From: Chloroflexota bacterium
Lineage (GTDB): Bacteria; Chloroflexota; Dehalococcoidia; Tepidiformales; Tepidiformaceae
DNA length: 11,639 bases
Direction: 5' to 3'
NCBI GenBank assembly: GCA_963169135.1
Contig: CAUJEQ010000027.1
Span: 1-11,639, forward strand
The position numbers and the translations under genes were made by a program. This document shows, piece after piece, positions 6,962 through 11,639 of the stretch (within the stretch, counting starts at the first letter, position 1; each line of letters starts with the position of its first letter). Below the pieces are notes generated by a model. That model had not been told where the DNA came from, did no database searches, and worked only from the letters and a program-made list of their open reading frames with translations.

Positions 6962-7404
6962 CTCGCCACCTCTGCGATGTCAATGTCTGGCTTGCGCTGC
7001 TCGTCGATCACCACACCCTGGCGGCCCCGGTACGAAGCTGGTTCGAGACGGTCGATGAACCGGGGAGCCTGTTGTTCTGCCGCGCCACGCAGCAGTCGCT
7101 GCTCAGGTTGCTCACGACGCCCGCAGTGTTCGCTGCCTACGGCAGTTCAGCACTCGACAACCGGCAGGCCTGGCAGGTGTATGAGACCGTGCTGGCCGAT
7201 GAGCGGGTGGCGTACCTGGGCACCGAACCGCCCCGGCTGGATCGTTACTGGAGACAGTTCACGGACCGGCCCCTCGCATCGCCCCGTCTCTGGATGGATG
7301 CGTACCTGGCGGCATTCGCCCTTGCCGGCGGCTACGCAATGGTCACCACGGACTCCGCGTTCCGGCAGTTCTTGGACGTAGACCTACTGCTCCTCGGGGC
7401 GTGA
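6958..7404 (+). CDS. VapC-like PIN-domain ribonuclease toxin
   Basis: The 148-residue PIN-domain protein is a metal-dependent RNase toxin. Acidic active-site residues are visible: Asp7 in 'LCDVNVWLALLVDHH', Asp114 in 'LWMDAYLAAFALAGGYAMVTTDSAF', and Asp132 in the same segment. The usual second-helix Glu is replaced by Gln46 in 'CRATQQSLLRLLT', a pattern I associate with the subgroup of PIN toxins modelled as the Mtu_PIN family; it does not by itself imply inactivity. VapC toxins cut specific RNAs, often tRNA anticodon loops or rRNA, but the target cannot be predicted. The start is a TTG overlapping the antitoxin stop by four bases, which suggests coupled and low toxin synthesis. The gene is intact and followed by 108 bases before the convergent methyltransferase gene. 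Confidence 0.88.
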   Translation: MTRHLCDVNVWLALLVDHHTLAAPVRSWFETVDEPGSLLFCRATQQSLLRLLTTPAVFAAYGSSALDNRQAWQVYETVLADERVAYLGTEPPRLDRYWRQFTDRPLASPRLWMDAYLAAFALAGGYAMVTTDSAFRQFLDVDLLLLGA

Positions 7405-7411
7405 CGGCATT

Positions 7412-7498
7412 GGCGAGCCCCGACCATAAGGGAGGGACCACGAACTCCGACCAGCAATCGCAGGCAACTCGCTGGCACACACAGGCGAGCCCCGGCCA
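7412..7498. repeat. Pair of 15-bp direct repeats downstream of the toxin gene
   Basis: GGCGAGCCCCGACCA (7412-7426) recurs as GGCGAGCCCCGGCCA (7484-7498), 14 of 15 bases identical and 72 bp apart. CTCGC (7468-7472) and GCGAG (7485-7489) can also form a small hairpin with the second copy. This lies in the convergent gap between the vapC-like and methyltransferase genes. It could be part of a terminator or a remnant of a duplication. Confidence 0.5.
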
Positions 7499-7512
7499 GT
7501 GAGAGCCCGTGC

Positions 7513-8088
7513 CTACGCCGGGACGTACTCCGCCAGGCAGGTCCACCTCAGCCTTCCGCGCCGCCTCCGCCGGAGCTGCATCCCCGCTTCGCCGCACAAC
7601 CGGTCCAGGTCCGTTGCCTTGATGTAGTCGGGGTCTCCCCGTACCTCGTTGACCACCAGCCTCCCGCCGGGACGAAGCGCGCGGCGCACTTCCGACAGGC
7701 ACGCCAGGCGGTCGGGCACCTCCCCGAGTACGGCCGCGATGAACACCACGTCGAACGTCTCAGCCGGGAACGGAAGGGACATCGCGTTCCCCGCGACGGT
7801 CGTTACGGTGCCGCCCGGCCCCACGCGCTTCCGGGCCATGTGGAGCATCTCGGGCTGCAGGTCGAACAGCACCAGGCGCCCGTGCGGCGTGGCGTCCCGC
7901 AACGCGATGCTGAAGTATCCGGGACCGCACCCGAGCTCGAGGACCGTCTCGTCGCCCCGCAGGCCGATCCAGCGCACCACCGCCGCCGGCGACTGGATCA
8001 ACCGCCGCACGGGGTTCAGCAGCGACCCCGCCTTTTCGTGCGGGAACACCTTCCCCTTGCCCAGCCCGAACTCAACCTGACCGGCCAT
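7513..8088 (-). CDS. Class I SAM-dependent methyltransferase
   Basis: The 191-residue protein is a compact class I methyltransferase of the Methyltransf_11/25 kind. Motif I, the SAM-binding Gly loop, is 'VLELGCGPGYFS' (residues 49-60). The acidic end of the next strand is in 'RLVLFDLQPEML' (Asp about 76). 'GNAMSLPFPAETFDVVFIAA' contains motif II/III. The post-motif 'LRPGGRLVVNEV' follows at about 138-149. The substrate is not evident. The N-terminal 'FPHEKAGSLLNPVRRLI' resembles methyltransferases whose nearest names are ubiquinone/menaquinone-like, but that is not enough for a call. No Shine-Dalgarno precedes the ATG; a TAGACT box (8096-8101 on the minus strand) ends seven bases upstream, which would give a leaderless mRNA. 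It lies 39 bp after the phosphotransferase gene on the same strand, so co-transcription is also possible. Confidence 0.9.
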   Translation of the reverse strand: MAGQVEFGLGKGKVFPHEKAGSLLNPVRRLIQSPAAVVRWIGLRGDETVLELGCGPGYFSIALRDATPHGRLVLFDLQPEMLHMARKRVGPGGTVTTVAGNAMSLPFPAETFDVVFIAAVLGEVPDRLACLSEVRRALRPGGRLVVNEVRGDPDYIKATDLDRLCGEAGMQLRRRRRGRLRWTCLAEYVPA

Positions 8089-8127
8089 GGCGCGGAGTCT
8101 ACCCCTAAAGCGAGCGTCCCCGCGCTC

Positions 8128-9234
8128 TTACTCCGGCAGCAGCGCCAGCGAGTCGTGGTCTTCCATCGCCGTGATGAACCGTTCGATCGATGTCTCGATC
8201 AGGCGCCTGCCCCGGTCATTTCCCTCGGGCAGCGTCCCGAGCAGCACCACGCTCCCCGCGATCACCCCGGCGAAATAGCCCCGGTAGTCCGTCTTCAACT
8301 GCTCGAACGAGTAGTCCTTCACCCCGCCTGCGAGCAGGTGGTGGTGGTAGCGCCGCAAGAGGTCGTCCTCGTGCTTGCGGCGGGCCTCCGGGCCCAGGCT
8401 CCCGGCGATGAAATACGCGGCATCGACCACGCCGGTGGCCTTGCCCGGCCCCTGCCAGTCGCAGACCACCAGCGGGCGCTGCGTCCCCGGCGCCCCGAAG
8501 AAGATGTTGTCCGTCCGGTAGTCGCCGTGGCAGAGCGTCTCCGGACCGAGCGCCATCTGGTCGAGCGCGGCCATCGTCCGTCGCCCGAAATCCGGGATCA
8601 GCGGCCGGAGGTTTTCTGGCAGGAGGTGCCCGAACCGCTCCAGGGCAACGGGCCAGACCGCCGCATACATCATCTGGATCGGCTGGCGGATCGTCTCGAT
8701 GCCCGACGTGATCCACGGGTACTTCGCGAACTCCGGGCTCTGCCACCACTTCGCGTGGAACGGCCCCAGCGCGTCGATCGCCATCTCCGCCTCGGCCAGC
8801 GTGGCTCCGGCCACCTGGTCGCCGAACGCTCCCGCCGAAAGGTCCTCCAGCAGGATCGCCGCCTGGCCCGCCGCCGCGTTGTATTCGGCGAAGTACGTGT
8901 TCGGCGCCGGCAGCCCGCACTCGTCCGCCAGGTCCGCGTAGAAGCGTACTTCGCGCTCGTACAGACCGAAGGCAACGCCCACCATCCGCGACCCCGGGTC
9001 GTCCGAAGGCAGTTTCGCGATGACCGTCGCCGGAGCATCGTCCGGAGCGCCATCGTAGGCCAGGGTCAGACGCGCGACCGTGCCGATGAACCCGACTCCG
9101 GCGCCAATAACCTCCGCCTTCACGGAGGTTACGGCGCCCTCCGGCAGCGTGCCGCCTTCGCACAGCACCAGGGTGAGCCACTCGGGCGTCAACCCCTCCA
9201 GGCTCGTCGGAAGTGGTGGTGTTGTATCGGTCAT
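8128..9234 (-). CDS. Phosphotransferase (aminoglycoside phosphotransferase / ecdysteroid-kinase-like family)
   Basis: The 368-residue protein has a protein-kinase-like fold of the APH/EcKinase type. The catalytic Brenner motif is 'LCHGDYRTDNIFFG' (His236, Asp238, Asn243), and the metal-binding aspartate is Asp259 in 'VVCDWQGPGKATGVVDAAYF'. Upstream is a nucleotide-binding lobe with a Gly-rich strand (GAGVGFIGTVARLTLAYDG) and the ATP-anchoring Lys in 'PATVIAKLPSDDPGSRM'. Proteins of this subgroup are common in actinobacteria and Chloroflexota near acyl-CoA and lipid genes, and their substrates are mostly unknown; antibiotic resistance should not be assumed. The ATG at 9234 is chosen because GGAGGG (9243-9248 on the minus strand) lies eight bases upstream. 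A longer open frame continues upstream to 10350 but overlaps the large neighbouring gene and is non-coding in character. The methyltransferase follows. Confidence 0.9.
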   Translation of the reverse strand: MTDTTPPLPTSLEGLTPEWLTLVLCEGGTLPEGAVTSVKAEVIGAGVGFIGTVARLTLAYDGAPDDAPATVIAKLPSDDPGSRMVGVAFGLYEREVRFYADLADECGLPAPNTYFAEYNAAAGQAAILLEDLSAGAFGDQVAGATLAEAEMAIDALGPFHAKWWQSPEFAKYPWITSGIETIRQPIQMMYAAVWPVALERFGHLLPENLRPLIPDFGRRTMAALDQMALGPETLCHGDYRTDNIFFGAPGTQRPLVVCDWQGPGKATGVVDAAYFIAGSLGPEARRKHEDDLLRRYHHHLLAGGVKDYSFEQLKTDYRGYFAGVIAGSVVLLGTLPEGNDRGRRLIETSIERFITAMEDHDSLALLPE

Positions 9235-9237
9235 CGC

Positions 9238-9264
9238 AGCATCCCTCCAGTCCCGCGGGATGCT
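9238..9264 (-). promoter_or_regulatory. Hairpin masking the phosphotransferase ribosome binding site
   Basis: Perfect 8-bp arms AGCATCCC and GGGATGCT (9238-9245 and 9257-9264) surround an 11-base loop in the gap between the large protein's stop and the phosphotransferase ATG. In the mRNA the downstream arm begins within the GGAGGG Shine-Dalgarno (9243-9248), so folding would hide it. No U-run follows the hairpin; if it is a terminator for the upstream gene, it is an atypical one. Confidence 0.55.
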
Positions 9265-9296
9265 CGCAGAGTGCCTCCGCACGATCAATGACGCGG

Positions 9297-11639
9297 TCAG
9301 GGCACGACTGTGGCACCGAGCAGCGCCGCCTCGGCAGGCACGGTCAGCTCGTCTCCCCCGATGCATCCGCCGCCCAGCGCCTGCAGTTCGGCGATGCCGC
9401 CGTAGTAGAGGCGGGACCAGCCCGACGCCGCGTGGTTGTACGACCAGTACTTCGCGCCCGCATACCCATAGCTGAACCGCGGCTTCAGTGTCACCGGGAC
9501 GGTCATCGACTCGCCCTCCGCGAGTGGCGGCACCGGGATCGCCTTCGTTTCGTAGAGCCACGCCCACGCCTGGCCATCGAGTTCCTTCACGCCGTTGGGT
9601 GTCGTGTTCGTGACCGTTGTCATCACCCAGACGTTTCCATGGCAAACACCGGTCCCACCACCCTTTGCGCGCGTCACCCGGAAGGTCATGGCCGGTGGCT
9701 GGTAGTCGCCCAGCGGGTCGGGTTTGATCGGCACCCCGTCCGCTATCCACGACACCTGCGAAGACAGGCTCTTTTGCATCTCCTTGATGCCCGCTTCGAT
9801 CCCGGCCTTGATCTGCTCTTCGGTCGTTTTCTTGAACTGTTCGATCGCCAGGTCTTTCGCGGGGCCCGCCGCCATGTCCTGCAGCGCCTTGGGCACGCCG
9901 ATCTGTTCGACCGCGGCCGAAGCCAGGTACTCGATCCCCTGGTTCATCAGCTGGTCGAAGTTGGGCAGGCTTGGCGGGATGCCCAGTGCCATCAGTCCGG
10001 CGTCGAGCAGGGTACCGAGGCAACTCTTGTCGCAGAGTTCCGCGGGCACGAACTGCGCGACAAGATCGATCACCTCGTCCTTCAGCTTCTGGTACGTGTT
10101 CGCCACCCAGTTCACTGCGTCCACCACGAAGTTCACAATCGATTCGAGGAAGCTCGGCTCCTTCGGTTTCGGTGGGCAAACCGTCTGACCTTCCTTGTAG
10201 GTGATCGGTGGGAATAGGGGATTGAACTTCGCGGTGGTCGTCTCGGTGACGACGAAGCACCCCTTGTGGCCGTCCTTGGGCGTAATCCAGCCGTGATAGG
10301 TGAGGATCTGGACCTCGTAGTTCGGGGGCTTCGCCGCCTGTCCCTTGCACAACGGGTCATCCGCCGCTCCCGAGCACCCGGCGATCTTGATGTTCTTCGG
10401 GTCCGGCCCGTCGTAGGGCCCCATCCAGCGCAGGATCACGGTGTTCGACTGCGGCCCCAGCCAGGTATCGCCGTTCAGCGGTACCGCCCGGAAGTAGAAC
10501 TCCCTCGGCGGCGTGTAAAGCACCGCGCCCACGGGAGAGCCCGACATCACCGCACCGGTGCCCAGGACCGGGCCCACCGAAGAAGCGGACGGCACTGGCG
10601 CACCCGCCCCCGCCTTCTCCTGGGCCGCTCCCTGCGCCACCTGGAACAGCGGCACAGCTTCGAACAACGTGCCCATTGCCTGTGCCGACCATGCTGTCTT
10701 CTTCGACGTCTTTTTCTGCGGCTCGGGCTTGGGCGGTGCGGGCATGAACGTGCTGAAGTCCACGGTGAACGTGCAACCGCCCTTCGCGCCGCATTTCGCC
10801 TCCCCCGATGCGAGCATCCCCACCGGGTTCGGGTCGAGCGGGTCGAACGCTCCCGAGAAGGGCTGTAGCGAGACCTGCCATGCAACGCCATCAAACGTCG
10901 CCGTCGACCCGAGCCTGAAGATCTGCTTCACACCCGCAATGTCGTCTTTGAATTCGCGAGTCGTTACCCAGGTGACGATGTCGCCGCCCGGCATGATCCC
11001 GCCGTGACTGGATGCCTCGAGGACACTCTCGCCCACCGGCAGGAAGAGCGACGCGGCATTGGCGGCCACCGGGTCCCACAGCACGGGCTCAGCTGTCGAG
11101 GGCGGGCAGGTCGGGTCGTTCACCTGCGGTACCAGGTCGAACAGCGTCCCGCCGGGCGCGTCTGGCGGCAGAACGAAGCCGAATAGGCTAGGTGGGCCGG
11201 GGTTGGGCATCTGCACCGCGGGCAGGGTGAGGTCCATGAACGCGGGTGGCGGCGCCGCACCTCCCGCGTACGTCATCCGCACGCTCACCGCGCTCGCCGG
11301 CGGTGTGCAGCCCATCACCCGCACCGTCCCCGTCCCGGGCTGGGCGGCTGGCGTGGGCGTTGGCGACGGCGTGGGAGAGACCGGCTGGCTGGCGGCGGTC
11401 GGTGTTGGCGTCGCCGTTGCCGTTGGGACGGCGGGCCGTGTGTTCGTCGCCGTCGGGGTGACCGTCGATGTGGGAGTCGCCGTGTTCGTCGGTGTCGGCG
11501 TCGCGGTCCGGGTTGGTGTTGGAGTCGGCGTCCAGGTCGGCGTCGCGGTTGCTGTGTTGGTCGGCGTTGGCACCGGCGTCGCCGTGTTGGTCGGCGTGAA
11601 CGTCGCGGTCGGCTCAGGTGTCGGGTCGTCGAACCGGAA
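9297..11639 (-). CDS. Large Pro/Thr-linker protein, probably exported, 5' end outside the window
   Basis: At least 780 residues; the frame is still open at 11639, so the N-terminus and any signal peptide are missing. Residues about 6-101 are a low-complexity Pro/Thr linker (TPT/TNTAT units). Next comes a cysteine-containing beta-rich part, with 'GTGTVRVMGCTPP' and a segment ending 'FYFRAVPLNGDTWLGPQSNT', resembling the last strands of a fibronectin type III domain. A helical segment (about residues 495-630) contains 'VDAVNWVANTYQKL', 'LCDKSCLGTLLDAGLMALG' and 'GIPPSLPNFDQLMNQGIEYL'. A beta-rich C-terminal part follows. At least a dozen Cys residues spread in pairs suggest disulfides outside the cytoplasm. 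I have the impression the 'PPxLPNFDQL' motif recurs in large Chloroflexota surface proteins, but I cannot name the family. The phosphotransferase follows 62 bp downstream. Confidence 0.85.
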   Translation of the reverse strand, partial: FRFDDPTPEPTATFTPTNTATPVPTPTNTATATPTWTPTPTPTRTATPTPTNTATPTSTVTPTATNTRPAVPTATATPTPTAASQPVSPTPSPTPTPAAQPGTGTVRVMGCTPPASAVSVRMTYAGGAAPPPAFMDLTLPAVQMPNPGPPSLFGFVLPPDAPGGTLFDLVPQVNDPTCPPSTAEPVLWDPVAANAASLFLPVGESVLEASSHGGIMPGGDIVTWVTTREFKDDIAGVKQIFRLGSTATFDGVAWQVSLQPFSGAFDPLDPNPVGMLASGEAKCGAKGGCTFTVDFSTFMPAPPKPEPQKKTSKKTAWSAQAMGTLFEAVPLFQVAQGAAQEKAGAGAPVPSASSVGPVLGTGAVMSGSPVGAVLYTPPREFYFRAVPLNGDTWLGPQSNTVILRWMGPYDGPDPKNIKIAGCSGAADDPLCKGQAAKPPNYEVQILTYHGWITPKDGHKGCFVVTETTTAKFNPLFPPITYKEGQTVCPPKPKEPSFLESIVNFVVDAVNWVANTYQKLKDEVIDLVAQFVPAELCDKSCLGTLLDAGLMALGIPPSLPNFDQLMNQGIEYLASAAVEQIGVPKALQDMAAGPAKDLAIEQFKKTTEEQIKAGIEAGIKEMQKSLSSQVSWIADGVPIKPDPLGDYQPPAMTFRVTRAKGGGTGVCHGNVWVMTTVTNTTPNGVKELDGQAWAWLYETKAIPVPPLAEGESMTVPVTLKPRFSYGYAGAKYWSYNHAASGWSRLYYGGIAELQALGGGCIGGDELTVPAEAALLGATVVP
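11337..11621 (-). repeat. Low-complexity Pro/Thr-coding repeat tract
   Basis: On the plus strand this reads as irregular, mostly 6- to 12-base-periodic GTCGGCGT/GTTGGCGT units, with longer near-copies such as GCCGTGTTGGTCGGCGT (11581-11597) and GCCGTGTTCGTCGGTGT (11480-11496). On the coding strand it gives alternating Pro, Thr and Ala. It is an internal linker of the large protein rather than a mobile or CRISPR repeat. Such tracts vary in length between strains and are prone to assembly errors. Confidence 0.85.

Noticed and set aside
7840..9291. 483-codon plus-strand open frame across the methyltransferase and phosphotransferase
   Set aside because: It is antisense to two genes with clear catalytic motifs and its protein is Arg/Pro/His-rich without domain patterns.
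9235..10350. N-terminal extension of the phosphotransferase frame
   Set aside because: It overlaps the coding sequence of the large Pro/Thr-linker protein in another frame, has compositionally odd residues, and the ATG at 9234 has a good ribosome binding site and fits the family's N-terminus.
11571..11573. GTG as the start of the large Pro/Thr-linker protein
   Set aside because: The same frame remains open to the window edge and already encodes the Pro/Thr linker upstream, so this is an internal valine codon.
11337..11621. Possible CRISPR or satellite array
   Set aside because: The repeats are irregular, lack spacers and stay in one frame coding Pro/Thr/Ala; they are a protein linker.

Overview
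The window is GC-rich bacterial DNA with dense gene packing and strong preference for C or G at third codon positions. Three things point to Chloroflexota, perhaps a Dehalococcoidia/Tepidiforma-like lineage: a CIRCE-controlled hrcA-grpE-dnaK operon, a large protein with a Pro/Thr-rich (TPT-type) linker, and an acyl-CoA synthetase together with a phosphotransferase of the large HGDxxxxN family. The placement is an inference. Actinobacteria are less likely because their dnaK operons usually use HspR/HAIR rather than CIRCE/HrcA. No rRNA, tRNA, insertion sequence or CRISPR array was seen.

Layout. (1) Positions 1-65, minus strand: the first codons of an acyl-CoA synthetase-like gene, with its own promoter and ribosome binding site. 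(2) 259-546: a DUF503 (YlxP-like) protein. (3) 572-4375: a heat-shock operon with an extended -10 promoter, a perfect CIRCE operator, then hrcA, grpE and dnaK. It ends in a GC hairpin, and dnaJ is not present. (4) 4383-6036: a Dps mini-ferritin whose promoter lies in an imperfect CIRCE-like inverted repeat, an unrecognised 83-residue protein, and a ZIP-family metal transporter. Together these look like a metal/oxidative-stress group. (5) 6082-6357, minus: a 91-residue coiled-coil protein with an excellent Shine-Dalgarno sequence. A 340-base intergenic stretch follows. (6) 6698-7404: a VapBC-type toxin-antitoxin pair with overlapping genes, a probably leaderless mRNA and three tandem octamers over the promoter. 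(7) 7513-11639, minus: three same-strand genes, in transcription order a large, probably exported, Pro/Thr-linker protein (its start lies beyond the window), a phosphotransferase with a hairpin covering its ribosome binding site, and a class I SAM-dependent methyltransferase.

How the genes work together. HrcA should repress its own operon through CIRCE and release it on heat stress, raising GrpE and DnaK. The degenerate CIRCE-like repeat over the dps promoter raises the possibility that iron storage and DNA protection are tied to the same regulator. Dps and ZIP next to each other suggest metal handling, and the small protein between them is the most interesting unknown in that group. No convincing large novel defence or biosynthetic system is visible. 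The points most worth a second look are regulatory (the dps operator, the toxin-antitoxin octamers, the SD-masking hairpin) and the two unrecognised small proteins.
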